Shown here: positions 29,228 to 37,715 of the stretch, piece by piece
Position numbering within the stretch: position 1 is the stretch's first letter
Layout: each line of letters begins with the position of its first letter
NCBI RefSeq assembly: GCF_001557875.1
Contig: NZ_LNRF01000001.1
Location: forward strand, 496,001-560,000
Source: Vibrio splendidus
GTDB lineage: Bacteria > Pseudomonadota > Gammaproteobacteria > Enterobacterales > Vibrionaceae
Length of the DNA: 64,000 nt
Reading direction: 5' to 3'
Program-made: the position numbers and the translations under genes
The notes under the pieces: model-generated
What the model saw: only the letters and a program-made list of their open reading frames with translations
Database searches by the model: none
Told to the model about the DNA's origin: nothing

Positions 29228-29259
29228 AAACTGCCAACTAAGTTGTAGTTTGGCAGTTT
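29228..29259 (-). terminator. Hairpin after the PACE efflux gene
   Basis: AAACTGCCAACTA (29228-29240) pairs with TAGTTTGGCAGTTT with one bulged T. On the minus strand it is followed by TTTATTCATTTAT. Confidence 0.65.
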
Positions 29260-29302
29260 CAATTTAGGTGTTTGTTCTAGTTACATGCTACGAACTGGGG
29301 CT

Positions 29303-29734
29303 CTAAACCAGAGCTGCCACTTTTCCTTTCGCTACCAATTGATCTCGAACCGAGTCATATGCCCAGTTGAACGCAATCGCGTAAAGTACGAAGAAAATCA
29401 CTAGGCCGATGTCCATGATCAGTACGGTTAGGAAGTCGAGTTGTAGAACCCACATCAAAACAGGTAGAGTCACTGTCATCAAGCCAAGTTCAAAACCTAA
29501 TCCGTGCAGAACACGTGTTTTCTTGGTTCGTTTACTGCGGTCAGCTCCGAATACTTTGTCGTAGCCATAGTTGTAAATGTAGTTCCAAGCCATTGCAATC
29601 AATGATATTGCGAGCGCTAAGCCTGCCATTTCACCTGCGCCGTTTCCTGTAATATAGGTTGCAAGCCCTGCCATCAAAACCAAAGCAACCAATTCAAATA
29701 GCACCATGTGCAACATGCGTTCTTTATGTGACAT
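29303..29734 (-). CDS. PACE-family multidrug efflux transporter (AceI-like)
   Basis: The 143-residue protein has four membrane helices in two bacterial transmembrane pair repeats. ERMLHMVLFELVALVL and RVLHGLGFELGLMTV are the two repeat starts with conserved Glu in FE, and AWNYIYNYGYDKVFG and FNWAYDSVRDQ are the repeat ends. PACE proteins export chlorhexidine or short-chain diamines by proton antiport. The divergent LysR gene and the palindromes between suggest inducible control. Confidence 0.9.
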   Translation of the reverse strand: MSHKERMLHMVLFELVALVLMAGLATYITGNGAGEMAGLALAISLIAMAWNYIYNYGYDKVFGADRSKRTKKTRVLHGLGFELGLMTVTLPVLMWVLQLDFLTVLIMDIGLVIFFVLYAIAFNWAYDSVRDQLVAKGKVAALV

Positions 29735-29785
29735 TTTCTAACTCTCTTTACGATTAAATAGCCGCCGATGGGCTAATGACTTGGT

Positions 29786-29798
29786 TAGATAATATCTA
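29786..29798. promoter_or_regulatory. Palindrome in the PACE/LysR divergent promoter
   Basis: TAGATAATATCTA is a perfect 13-base palindrome with a T-N11-A core typical of LysR binding. It lies about 50 bases upstream of the PACE gene and 65 bases from the LysR start. Confidence 0.55.
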
Positions 29799-29825
29799 GT
29801 TAAGTGATAATATAAAGATAGTTAG

Positions 29826-29842
29826 CATCACATATGGTGATG
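29826..29842. promoter_or_regulatory. Second palindrome in the PACE/LysR leader
   Basis: CATCAC and GTGATG form 6-base arms around ATATG. It lies 22-38 bases ahead of the preferred LysR start and overlaps an upstream ATG at 29834, supporting use of the later start. Confidence 0.4.
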
Positions 29843-29863
29843 GTAAGTTTTGGGAGAAACCGA

Positions 29864-30751
29864 ATGTACAACATTGAACAGCTGAAAATGTTTGTGTATG
29901 CCGTTGAATTAGGGTCATTTTCTGCCAGTGCTCGTCATTTGGGTAAGGTACAGTCGGCGGTGAGCCAAGGCATCAGTAATCTTGAAATAGATTTTAATGT
30001 TGAGCTTTTTGATCGCTCGACTCGAAAGCCTTCACTAACCAAAGCAGGCGAGCAGTTATTTAAACAGGTGAAAGCGATTGTACTTCAGGTTGAAGATCTG
30101 AATGTGACGGTTAATGCGATGGGGAGCGGAGAAGAGGGCCTCATCAAGATCGCATTAGATGATTCCTTATTGGTCCCGAACCTATCTAAGATCCTTAGTC
30201 AGTTCAGTCAACAGTTCCCTGCTACTGAAGTCGAACTGGTTGCGTGTACCACAACAGAGGTCAATCCGTTAATTATCGAAGAGAAAGCCGACATTGGATT
30301 GATGTTTACCAACTTGGCTTTTGATGTCGGCTCTGAGCCTTGCTTTATTGGCCATTTACCGTTTATTGCGGTGTGCCATCCAAGTCATTCGCTCGCAAAA
30401 AAAGGTGTGGCGAAGCTTTCTGACTTACTCCCGCATCGTCAGTTAATGTTGAGGGGAGACAAAGGTAAGGTGATGGATCAATTTCCACTCATTGCGGGCA
30501 AGGTATGGTGGTCAAATAGCTTTATTGTTATCAAAGAGATGGTACTCGGCAGTGATATTGGCTGGGCATACTTACCTAAGCACCTCGTCGAAGAGGAGTT
30601 GAATAAGCAGCGTTTAGTGGAGATTAATGTCTCATTCGATCACAAAACATGGTCGCCGCCCGTTGATCTTGTTCTGTCTAAAACACGCTCTAAAGGCCCA
30701 GCCTTGCTTTGGCTTGAACAAGCTTTGAAAGGCTTATTAGACGAAACGTAA
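29864..30751 (+). CDS. LysR-family transcriptional regulator
   Basis: The start at 29864 is preceded by GGGAG, giving about 295 residues. The N-terminal helix-turn-helix (NIEQLKMFVYAVELGSFSAS, then HLGKVQSAVSQGISNLE) and the substrate-binding domain are standard. Being divergent from the PACE pump, it probably activates it in response to a polyamine or related ligand; AceR of Acinetobacter is the known parallel. A bidirectional terminator lies downstream. Confidence 0.88.
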   Translation: MYNIEQLKMFVYAVELGSFSASARHLGKVQSAVSQGISNLEIDFNVELFDRSTRKPSLTKAGEQLFKQVKAIVLQVEDLNVTVNAMGSGEEGLIKIALDDSLLVPNLSKILSQFSQQFPATEVELVACTTTEVNPLIIEEKADIGLMFTNLAFDVGSEPCFIGHLPFIAVCHPSHSLAKKGVAKLSDLLPHRQLMLRGDKGKVMDQFPLIAGKVWWSNSFIVIKEMVLGSDIGWAYLPKHLVEEELNKQRLVEINVSFDHKTWSPPVDLVLSKTRSKGPALLWLEQALKGLLDET

Positions 30752-30792
30752 AAAACTGGACGAAACTTAAATTGGATCAAACTGAATAAAGA

Positions 30793-30822
30793 AAAGGCTC
30801 ACCGTTTAACGTGTGAGCCTTT
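30793..30822. terminator. Bidirectional terminator between LysR and acr3
   Basis: AAAGGCTCAC pairs with GTGAGCCTTT over 10 bp around a 10-base loop, with A- and T-runs outside. Confidence 0.8.
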
Positions 30823-30866
30823 CTGTTTGATGTGATGCTGCTTTTTGTTAGCTGTAACTCTAGATG

Positions 30867-31922
30867 CTAGGCGCTAGATTTAACCGTCAGACCGTTGTAG
30901 TACTTGTCTTTCATCTTAAGCGCAACGTTCACTAGGTAAATCAGCACGGGTACTTCAATCAGTGGACCGATAACGCCTGCAAACGCTTGGTCTGAGTTAA
31001 TACCGAATACTGAGATAGCAACGGCAATCGCTAGCTCGAAGTTGTTACCTGTCGCTGTGAATGCAATTGATGCGTTCTTGTCGTATTCAATGCCCATCTT
31101 CTTACCAATGAAGAAGCTGATGAAGAACATCGCCGTAAAGTAGATAGTCAGTGGAACAGCAATCAATAATACGTCCATTGGCAGCTCAACAATCATCTCG
31201 CCTTTTAGGCTGAACATCAGAACAATAGTTGCCAGTAGTGCAATCAATGTGATTGGAGAGATACGTGGAATGAACACATTGCTGTACCACTGCTCGCCTT
31301 TCATCGACACAAGGATCTTACGGCTTAGGAAGCCTGCTAGGAATGGGATACCTAGGTAGATAAGCACACTGTGTGCAATATCGATCATTGAGATATCAAC
31401 CAACATACCTTCGTAACCGAATACCGGAGGAAGAACGCTGATGAATAGCCACGCCATAAAGCTGTAGCTCACCACTTGGAACGCACTGTTTAGAGCAACC
31501 AACGCTGCACCGTATTCTTTGTTACCGCCACCGATGTCGTTCCAAACCAGAACCATGGCCACACAACGAGCAAGACCAATCAGAATCACACCGACCATGT
31601 AACCTGGGTGATCGCCCAAGAACGTCAGTGCCAATACGAACATTAGGATAGGGCCAACCAACCAGTTCATGATCAGAGACAGTTTGATGGCTTTCTTATC
31701 TTTTACCACGGTACCCAATAGGCTGTAGTTAACCTTAGCCAAAGGCGGGTACATCATTAAGATAAGGCCAATCGCGAGTGGAATGTTGGTTGTGCCAACA
31801 GACATAGATTCGTTCCACTGTTCGATTTGTGGGAATACGGTGCCAAGCAGCACACCAATACCCATGGCGATGAAGATCCAGAGTGTTAAGTAGCGATCTA
31901 GAAAACCTAACTTTGGTTTCAT
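30867..31922 (-). CDS. Arsenite efflux permease, ACR3 family
   Basis: A 351-residue membrane protein with about ten helices. The conserved thiolate of ACR3 pumps is in [13 protein letters not shown], and [15 protein letters not shown], with the essential Glu, follows in helix 9. It exports arsenite from the cytoplasm using the proton gradient. The linked arsR and its operator upstream define an arsenic operon pair. The gene is named arsB or acr3 in different genomes, so I leave the symbol empty. Confidence 0.93.
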   Translation of the reverse strand: MKPKLGFLDRYLTLWIFIAMGIGVLLGTVFPQIEQWNESMSVGTTNIPLAIGLILMMYPPLAKVNYSLLGTVVKDKKAIKLSLIMNWLVGPILMFVLALTFLGDHPGYMVGVILIGLARCVAMVLVWNDIGGGNKEYGAALVALNSAFQVVSYSFMAWLFISVLPPVFGYEGMLVDISMIDIAHSVLIYLGIPFLAGFLSRKILVSMKGEQWYSNVFIPRISPITLIALLATIVLMFSLKGEMIVELPMDVLLIAVPLTIYFTAMFFISFFIGKKMGIEYDKNASIAFTATGNNFELAIAVAISVFGINSDQAFAGVIGPLIEVPVLIYLVNVALKMKDKYYNGLTVKSSA

Positions 31923-31949
31923 TATATTATCTCTTTGGTTGTTATCGTT

Positions 31950-31969
31950 AATCGTCGAAAAGCGATATT
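31950..31969. promoter_or_regulatory. ArsR-type operator upstream of acr3
   Basis: AATCGT (31950-31955) is mirrored by GCGATATT around CGAAAA, closely similar to the site before arsR. It lies about 30 bases upstream of the acr3 start. Confidence 0.6.
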
Positions 31970-31984
31970 TAAAGGCAAAAAATA

Positions 31985-32016
31985 CGCTTAGTTTATTGTG
32001 TTCGACAAACTAAGCG
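31985..32016 (-). terminator. Terminator between arsR and acr3
   Basis: CGCTTAGTTT pairs with AAACTAAGCG over 10 bp. On the minus strand the stem is followed by TATTTTTTG, so arsR probably ends here and acr3 has its own promoter and operator. Confidence 0.7.
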
Positions 32017-32024
32017 TGGTTAAT

Positions 32025-32366
32025 CTATTTTAAAATGGTGTCGATAAGCGATTCAAATTGCTGAATATTATCTCGGTTAATGCGATAGCACATCTTCGGC
32101 GGTATCGATTCAGCAGTGATGAAGCCTGAGGTTTTCAAGATTCTTAGGTGCTCTGATACTGTTGATTGAGCTAAACCTAATTCACTCACCAAGTCACTGT
32201 TCAAACAGCCGCCCGATTTTTCTAACGTTGAAAGGATACTTAATATACGAACTCTTGCCGGGTGAGCGAGCGCTTTCGCTAGAGTTGCCATTTGCTTTTC
32301 AGCTTCGGCATCACCATGTCCGATTGGCAGAGCACAGCCACCAGTTGTAGAGCAAGTTTCGTTCAT
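32025..32366 (-). CDS. arsR: ArsR-family arsenic-responsive repressor
   Basis: A 113-residue winged-helix protein: KALAHPARVRILSILSTLEK, then SDLVSELGLAQSTVSEHLR as recognition segment. Cysteines at the N-terminus (CSTTGGC) and in SGGCLNSD could bind As(III); they do not follow the classic ELCVCD box, so the sensor site is of another type, as in other ArsR lineages. It is upstream of acr3 on the same strand. A palindrome matching the acr3 operator lies before its start. Confidence 0.9.
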   Translation of the reverse strand: MNETCSTTGGCALPIGHGDAEAEKQMATLAKALAHPARVRILSILSTLEKSGGCLNSDLVSELGLAQSTVSEHLRILKTSGFITAESIPPKMCYRINRDNIQQFESLIDTILK

Positions 32367-32685
32367 ATTGATGTTTCGCTTTCCATAATCGTTAAAAGAC
32401 GATTAATGGTAAGCCTATTTCTTTTATTGGTCAACGCGAAATTTAAAAGTCGGCCTAAATTGGCATATTAAATCAGTCGTTTTAGTTAAGCTGATACTCG
32501 TTTTCTTATCTGTTTTCGCCCCCTTATTACGCATAAACAAGATCTTAGATTTAAACGAAGAAATCGACCGAAAAGCATTGCATTCACTGGCTATTCTAGC
32601 GATATAATCGAACGCAGAACCGTTACACAAGATAACGAAAAATCATAATTTACACTTTAATCTTTACTTATAGGTAAGCCCTGAA
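32367..32685. other. Divergent intergenic region arsR / HAD gene
   Basis: This 319-base gap contains the ArsR-type palindrome at 32383 and promoter-like AT-rich stretches for both genes. A 68-codon minus-strand frame in it has atypical composition and no ribosome binding site and is rejected. Nothing else is recognised. Confidence 0.5.
32383..32409. promoter_or_regulatory. ArsR-type operator upstream of arsR
   Basis: CCATAATCGT is mirrored by ACGATTAATGG, with one extra base, around TAAAAG. The AATCGT...ACGATT core is shared with the site before acr3. It lies about 20 bases upstream of the arsR start, as expected for autorepression. Confidence 0.65.
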
Positions 32686-33483
32686 ATGCCACAACAGAAC
32701 ATCAAATTTATCGCTGCTGATATGGACGGCACTCTGCTTAATGAACACGGAAAGTTAGACCCAGAATTCTTCAATCTTTATGAGCGACTAGAAGCTCAAG
32801 ACATCATTTTTGCGGCGGCATCGGGTCGTCAGTACTACAGCTTGATGGAAACATTTTCTCCGCTAAAAGATCGCATGATGTTCGTTGCTGAAAATGGCAC
32901 ATTGGTGATGCACAAAGGGCAAGAGCTCTACAGCTGCTTACTTGATACTGATGCCATCAAAGACATCATCAAAGAAGCGCGTGCCATTGAAGGTGCACAT
33001 GTGGTGCTTTGTGGTAAGAAATCAGCGTACATCGAAACCAAAGATGAGCGTGCTTTAGCGGAGATCTCTAAGTACTACCATCGCCGAGAGCAAGTAGAAG
33101 ACTTACTGGCGGTAGAAGACGATTTCATCAAGGTGGCTATCTGTCACTTCGACGGTTCACAAGAGAAAGTGAACCCAACTATTGATGCCAAATTCGGTGA
33201 GAACTACCAAGTGGTTGTCAGTGCAAAAATTTGGTTAGATGTGATGAATGCTGAAGCGTCAAAAGGTGCGGCGATTAAGCACCTACAAAACACATTAGGC
33301 TTCACTTACGAACAGACCATGAGCTTTGGCGACTACCTAAATGATTACGAGATGCTTAAAGAAAGTTACCACTCATATGCTATGGAAAATGCACATCCAA
33401 AACTTAAAGAGATAGCTCGTTTTGGTGCACCAAGTAATGTTGATGCGGGCGTATTCCAAGTGCTTGAGAAGTTATTAGCGTAA
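32686..33483 (+). CDS. Cof-type HAD-family sugar phosphatase
   Basis: The 265-residue protein contains HAD motif I AADMDGTLLN, motif II FAAASGRQYYS, and motif IV SFGDYLNDYEML, with a C2-type cap in between, as in YbjI/YidA-like phosphatases. It probably dephosphorylates a sugar phosphate or FMN-type substrate in the cytoplasm. Its own promoter is likely, in the gap after arsR. Confidence 0.9.
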   Translation: MPQQNIKFIAADMDGTLLNEHGKLDPEFFNLYERLEAQDIIFAAASGRQYYSLMETFSPLKDRMMFVAENGTLVMHKGQELYSCLLDTDAIKDIIKEARAIEGAHVVLCGKKSAYIETKDERALAEISKYYHRREQVEDLLAVEDDFIKVAICHFDGSQEKVNPTIDAKFGENYQVVVSAKIWLDVMNAEASKGAAIKHLQNTLGFTYEQTMSFGDYLNDYEMLKESYHSYAMENAHPKLKEIARFGAPSNVDAGVFQVLEKLLA

Positions 33484-33599
33484 TTCTTTTGTTTTGCTTT
33501 ACTAAGATTAATTGAAAGCCTGCTTATCAATATGGGGCTCCATTTTTACTGCAGGTACGACTAATTAATGACATTTGGAATAAACAGAGTCTGAATTTC

Positions 33600-34793
33600 A
33601 TGGAATCACTTTCACTCGATCAAGCGCAAAAAATTGTACTGCTTTCGCAAAAGCTGCCACCTAAAAAGCAACGTAATGGGGGCGCTTTGGCGAACACGCT
33701 GTCTGCGATTGAAAACCTTGGCTATGTGCAAATTGATACTATTTCTGTGATTCAGCGAGCACACCATCATACGTTGTGGAATCGTAATCAAGACTACCAG
33801 CTTGATCATATCGACAAGCTGTTAGAGCGTCGAGAGGTGTTCGAGTATTGGTCGCATGCCGCCGCGTACTTACCCATGCGTGACTTCCGATTCAGCCTAC
33901 ATCGCAAGAATGGTTTTGCGAGCGGTAAGCTCAAGCATTGGTATAAAAAGGATGATGCACTGATGGCTCATGTTCTCAAACGTATTGAGAATGAAGGGCC
34001 GTTGATGGCGAAAGACTTTGAAGGGGACAGGCCAAATCGCGGTGGGTGGGGCGGTAAACCAGCCAAACAGGCACTAGAAACCTTGTTTATGCAAGGCGAC
34101 TTAATGGTGCCAAGCCGAGTGAACTTTCATAAGGTTTATGACCTCACCGAGCGAGTTTTGCCGAGCGGAATTGATACCTCTGAGCCAACTGAACAAGAGT
34201 ACATAGAGCATCTGATAACACGTTATTTAGAGGCTAACGGAGTTGGAATAGCATCGGAAATGAGCTACCTGCTCAAGAACACTAAGTCTCTGGTTCAGAA
34301 AACACTCCAACAGATGCTTGAAGACAAGCAGGTGCTGAAAGTGGATATTCAAGGCTCGGACTATTATGTCCTGCCTGATGCGTTTGAGCTGTTGAATCAA
34401 CCTCTTTCCAGAACCAAGCTTAAGATACTGTCTCCGTTTGATAACCTGCTGATTCAACGAAAGCGAATGCAATCATTGTTCAACTTTGATTACCTCCTTG
34501 AGTGCTATGTTCCAGAGGCCAAGCGTCAGTTTGGTTACTTTAGTTTGCCTATTCTGTGGCAAGGTGGGCTGGTGGCGCGAATGGATTGTAAGGTCGATAG
34601 GAAGAGTGGTTTACTCAATATTCGCAACTTGGTTGTTGAAGACAGGCTCAAAAACCATGAATCATTGATTCTCGCTTTATGCGAAGAACTCAAGCACTTC
34701 ATGGTGTTTAACCAATGTGATGAGATGATCGTCCATAACACCACACCTTCCGATCTTGGTAAACGTTTGATGAGCCATTGGCAAACAGTCTAG
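33600..34793 (+). CDS. YcaQ-family winged-helix protein (probable DNA glycosylase)
   Basis: The 397-residue protein matches the HTH_42/YcaQ family. The N-terminal SLDQAQKIVLLSQ helix is followed by the VQIDTISVIQRAHHHTLW segment, which carries the QxD motif needed for glycosylase activity in E. coli YcaQ. Further family marks are FEYWSHAAAYLP and the C-terminal LKILSPFDNLLIQRKR. YcaQ-type enzymes unhook interstrand DNA crosslinks. Function by homology is likely but not proven here. Confidence 0.82.
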   Translation: MESLSLDQAQKIVLLSQKLPPKKQRNGGALANTLSAIENLGYVQIDTISVIQRAHHHTLWNRNQDYQLDHIDKLLERREVFEYWSHAAAYLPMRDFRFSLHRKNGFASGKLKHWYKKDDALMAHVLKRIENEGPLMAKDFEGDRPNRGGWGGKPAKQALETLFMQGDLMVPSRVNFHKVYDLTERVLPSGIDTSEPTEQEYIEHLITRYLEANGVGIASEMSYLLKNTKSLVQKTLQQMLEDKQVLKVDIQGSDYYVLPDAFELLNQPLSRTKLKILSPFDNLLIQRKRMQSLFNFDYLLECYVPEAKRQFGYFSLPILWQGGLVARMDCKVDRKSGLLNIRNLVVEDRLKNHESLILALCEELKHFMVFNQCDEMIVHNTTPSDLGKRLMSHWQTV

Positions 34794-34858
34794 CGGTCTT
34801 TGTTGTTCCGGAAATCCTTCATTACTTAAAAGCCTTTTTTGAATTAGTCAGCGCTTAG

Positions 34859-35716
34859 TTACTTGGAAAGAGAGGCTAATAAAAACTCAACAAAGGTTCG
34901 GTTCTTCAACGACAGTTGCTTGGTTTTGTAGAGTAAGTGAATAGGCTTGGGTAACGGTGCCATGCCGGGTAGGATTTCCAATAGTGCACCACGATCAATC
35001 TCTTCTGATACCAAGATAGTCGGTTGCAACAACACGCCCACACCTTGTAGGGCGGCATATCGCAACACATCACCATTATTCGACATCAAGCGCACCCGTT
35101 CTTTATTCGGTGTGGCGTGAGGGGCTTGACTGCTGTAACTGAACCCAAGCGATGGGTGTTGCGCCAAGTCTTCTAATACTATGATTTGAGCATGTTGGTT
35201 AAGGTAATCGGGAGCGGCGCAATAACACATCTCATAGTCCCCTAAATACCTTGCGACCAAACTTGAATCGGACAGGTCACCAATTCGCACCATCAAATCA
35301 ATGTCGGATGAGTAAGGATCAACAAGGTCATTATTCAACATCAGCTCAACGTTAATGGTTGGGTGATGTGCGAGGAACTTAGCCACAATAGGGGCGAGAA
35401 CCTTGTTCCCATAAGTGACAGGGCAGTTAATTTTCACTGTGCCTTGAGGCTGATTTTCTAAGGTTTGAATGAGGTTTTCAGCATTGCTGATGTCTTCGAG
35501 AATTCGTTTACATTCTCGATAGTAAAGCTGCCCTGAGTCGGTTAATGATTGTTTGCGCGTGGTGCGGTGGATCAGTTGAGAATTCAAACCGGTTTCTAAG
35601 GAATGGACATGTTTGCTGATCATAGTCGCCGACAGGTTGAAGTGATTTGCGGCGCTACGAAAGCTGCCTTGCTCGACCACGTAAACGAAGACCTTCATGC
35701 TGGTTAACTTATCCAT
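34859..35716 (-). CDS. LysR-family transcriptional regulator
   Basis: Start at ATG 35716 (MDKLTSMKVFVYVVEQGSF), with GAG upstream; an earlier ATG at 35740 is less convincing. The helix-turn-helix is RSAANHFNLSATMISKHVHS; a substrate-binding domain follows, about 285 residues in all. It is divergent from the ABM/Gfo-Idh-MocA pair, with two exact inverted repeats in between, so it probably controls that pair and itself. Confidence 0.87.
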   Translation of the reverse strand: MDKLTSMKVFVYVVEQGSFRSAANHFNLSATMISKHVHSLETGLNSQLIHRTTRKQSLTDSGQLYYRECKRILEDISNAENLIQTLENQPQGTVKINCPVTYGNKVLAPIVAKFLAHHPTINVELMLNNDLVDPYSSDIDLMVRIGDLSDSSLVARYLGDYEMCYCAAPDYLNQHAQIIVLEDLAQHPSLGFSYSSQAPHATPNKERVRLMSNNGDVLRYAALQGVGVLLQPTILVSEEIDRGALLEILPGMAPLPKPIHLLYKTKQLSLKNRTFVEFLLASLSK

Positions 35717-35729
35717 TAAACACTCTTGG

Positions 35730-35763
35730 TTGATAAACAATAAACAAAAGGTAAGTTTATCAA
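35730..35763. promoter_or_regulatory. Inverted repeat in the LysR/ABM divergent promoter
   Basis: TTGATAAAC (35730-35738) and GTTTATCAA (35755-35763) are exact complements spaced by 16 bases, located just upstream of the LysR start. A likely autoregulatory site. Confidence 0.55.
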
Positions 35764-35772
35764 TTATTAGGG

Positions 35773-35805
35773 GTTAATTATATTAATGGCAAACTGATAA
35801 TTAAC
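35773..35805. promoter_or_regulatory. Second inverted repeat in the LysR/ABM promoter
   Basis: GTTAATTA (35773-35780) and TAATTAAC (35798-35805) are exact complements spaced by 17 bases. The end lies 17 bases before the ABM start. AT-rich, so chance occurrence is not excluded. Confidence 0.4.
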
Positions 35806-35822
35806 TAAAATAAGAGCGTGAA

Positions 35823-36125
35823 ATGCCTCAATCGAATGAAATCATCTTTGTCACTGCCGAACTTAAGATCAAAACCAACATAGAGCGAGCTGCCGCGATC
35901 GAAGCTATCGAACAGTTTTGTTTAGACATGCAGAGTGAGCCGGGCTGCCTGCAAGCGATAGCAACCTATGATAAAAACCAAATCGACCGCGTCATTTTAC
36001 TTGAGCAATACGCAAACCGTGAGGCGATTAATCAGCACTTTGTGATGCCTCATACCCAAGCGTTTATTGAGCGTGATATTACGGAGTTAGTACAAGCATT
36101 TGAAACTCAGAAGCAGGAGAAGTAA
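35823..36125 (+). CDS. ABM-domain monooxygenase-like protein
   Basis: A 100-residue protein of the antibiotic-biosynthesis-monooxygenase fold: FVTAELKIKTNIERAAAIEA, CLDMQSEPGCLQAIATYD, and RVILLEQYANREAINQHF. The order and length fit YgiN-like quinol or heme-related enzymes. It ends 3 bases before the next gene, which implies a two-gene operon. A paralogue is at 11014. Confidence 0.82.
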   Translation: MPQSNEIIFVTAELKIKTNIERAAAIEAIEQFCLDMQSEPGCLQAIATYDKNQIDRVILLEQYANREAINQHFVMPHTQAFIERDITELVQAFETQKQEK

Positions 36126-36128
36126 GTC

Positions 36129-37103
36129 ATGAAATGGGGAATCTTAGGAACCAGCTTTATCTCAGGCGTAATGGCAGATGCGATTCAAGGCGATGCTCAA
36201 AGCGAGTTGTATGCCGTTGCTGGTCGCACTGAAAAAACACTTAACGAGTTTGCTGCCCAATACCAACCAACACGAACCTTCAACAGCCATGAAGCCTTGA
36301 TTGAAGACGAGTCGGTCGACATTATTTACATCGCTCTACCAAATCACGTTCACCACGAATACGTGATTAAAGCTGCTCAAAAAGGCAAAGCGATTCTGTG
36401 TGAAAAATCGTTATCGGTTGATATGGAAAAAACCGAACAAGCTTTGCAAGCGGTGAAAGAAGCGGGTGTATTCTTTGCCGAAGGTTTGATGTACTTAAAC
36501 CACCCACTTATCGCCAAGCTTCATCAAGAACTAGCGACAGGTGAGATTGGCGAAGTACGCTCAATTCAAGGTTCATACGTTGCGGCGATTGACCAGTTTG
36601 TGAATCCAGAAAGTAAAGGTGCATTGTACAACCTAGGTTGTTACCCAATGTCTCTTATTCATTCTGTCGCGCAACACCAGTTTGGTGAGAGCGTGTTTAA
36701 TGACGTGCAGATTTCAGCAATCGGTCGACGAGGCCAAGATGGTAACATCTGTGAATCGTCGGCGATGATGCGTTTCAATGACCGCTTTACCGCGCAAATC
36801 CACACTGCTGAAGACCACGGCTTAAAGCATGGTTTTACGATTCTAGGTAGCAAAGGCTGCATTACGCTAGATACGAATCCATGGCTACCGACTGTAGAAA
36901 ACACGTTTACCGTAGAGATCTATGAGACGTCGACCCGTGAAGTGAAAGTCGAAGCGCAAGGCGATGGCTTTCATTATCAAGTGCGCAATATCCGCCAAGC
37001 GGTTGAGCGAGATGACACACAGCTTGCTGCGCCAATGGCAATGCATCAAGACTCTCGCGTAATCATGAAGTTACTGACAGATTGGGAACAATCGGCGAGC
37101 TAG
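36129..37103 (+). CDS. Gfo/Idh/MocA-family oxidoreductase
   Basis: The 324-residue protein has the Rossmann start KWGILGTSFISGVMADAI, IYIALPNHVHHEYVIKA and the catalytic-lysine segment CEKSLS. Family members oxidise or reduce sugars, inositols or dihydrodiols with NAD(P). The substrate is unknown. It is tightly coupled to the ABM gene and likely controlled by the divergent LysR. A long hairpin at 37127-37167 ends the operon. Confidence 0.9.
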   Translation: MKWGILGTSFISGVMADAIQGDAQSELYAVAGRTEKTLNEFAAQYQPTRTFNSHEALIEDESVDIIYIALPNHVHHEYVIKAAQKGKAILCEKSLSVDMEKTEQALQAVKEAGVFFAEGLMYLNHPLIAKLHQELATGEIGEVRSIQGSYVAAIDQFVNPESKGALYNLGCYPMSLIHSVAQHQFGESVFNDVQISAIGRRGQDGNICESSAMMRFNDRFTAQIHTAEDHGLKHGFTILGSKGCITLDTNPWLPTVENTFTVEIYETSTREVKVEAQGDGFHYQVRNIRQAVERDDTQLAAPMAMHQDSRVIMKLLTDWEQSAS

Positions 37104-37126
37104 TGTCTTCGTGAACTCTGTACCAG

Positions 37127-37172
37127 CCTTATGTTTGATTGCCTCGTAAGTGATCAAACATGAGGCTTTCCC
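37127..37172 (+). terminator. Terminator after the Gfo/Idh/MocA gene
   Basis: GCCTTATGTTTGAT (37127-37140) pairs with ATCAAACATGAGGC (37154-37167) with one GU pair, 14 bp, followed by TTTCCC. Confidence 0.7.
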
Positions 37173-37300
37173 TATATCTTCTAGCTGACTCTTCCCAATA
37201 AATACTTTGCATTTGAAAGCGCCACAGTGTCCAATATCAGGTAGTACGAAACTGACCGAAAAACCTTATTTTTTAAGGTGTTAAATAGGACATTTGCCGC

Positions 37301-37639
37301 ATGCGTAAATCAGATAAGAAGATCGAAAATCAAATCAGAGACGTTTTGACTGACATTTGTGAAGACACGTTAAAAGGCTTCGATGGTTTTCTGTGGGTGA
37401 CTCACTCGGTCAACTTCTCTTCATTCCCGCAAAGTTTGAAAATTGTCTGCGTATTCGATACCAATCAGGATAGAACGAACTTCCTAAATGGCGAAGGTCA
37501 ACAGAGTGTCTCTGGGGCTATTCAACAAGCGTTCAATCAAGTTGGAATTCAACTGAAGAATATCGGCAAGCATGTTAGCTACGATACACAGGAAAATTGC
37601 GACCGCGACCATCAAGGGAAGTGGAACAAACGGCTTTAA
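37301..37639 (+). CDS. Hypothetical cytoplasmic protein
   Basis: A 112-residue protein with an N-terminal helix (SDKKIENQIRDVLTDICED) followed by an alpha/beta segment (GFLWVTHSVNFSSFPQSLKI, then CVFDTNQDR) and a basic C-terminus. No membrane segment or signal peptide. I recall similar proteins in Vibrio and Shewanella labelled only as conserved hypothetical or Fis-like, with no evidence. Three cysteines are present without a metal motif. Confidence 0.7.
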   Translation: MRKSDKKIENQIRDVLTDICEDTLKGFDGFLWVTHSVNFSSFPQSLKIVCVFDTNQDRTNFLNGEGQQSVSGAIQQAFNQVGIQLKNIGKHVSYDTQENCDRDHQGKWNKRL

Positions 37640-37680
37640 GGCGCTTTATTGGTTGTGCTATTTGGTAAGCGATCCAGAGA

Positions 37681-37711
37681 AATGAAAACCTACGCGAGGT
37701 AGGCTTTCATT
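37681..37711 (-). terminator. Hairpin after the AraC-family gene
   Basis: On the minus strand GAAAGCCTAC pairs with GTAGGTTTTC (one mismatch) followed by ATTTCTC, directly past the stop at 37716. Confidence 0.55.
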
Positions 37712-37715
37712 GTCG

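Larger units (their letters stand above)
28856..29302. other. Intergenic region upstream of glpF
   Basis: This 447-base gap contains the glpF promoter with candidate GlpR sites (28911-29035) and, at its far end, the terminator of the PACE gene. No reading frame is credible. The part from about 29050 to 29220 shows nothing I recognise. Confidence 0.5.

Noticed and set aside
32424..32630. 68-codon minus-strand frame upstream of arsR
   Set aside because: No ribosome binding site, no recognisable motif and it lies in the promoter gap; too weak to annotate.
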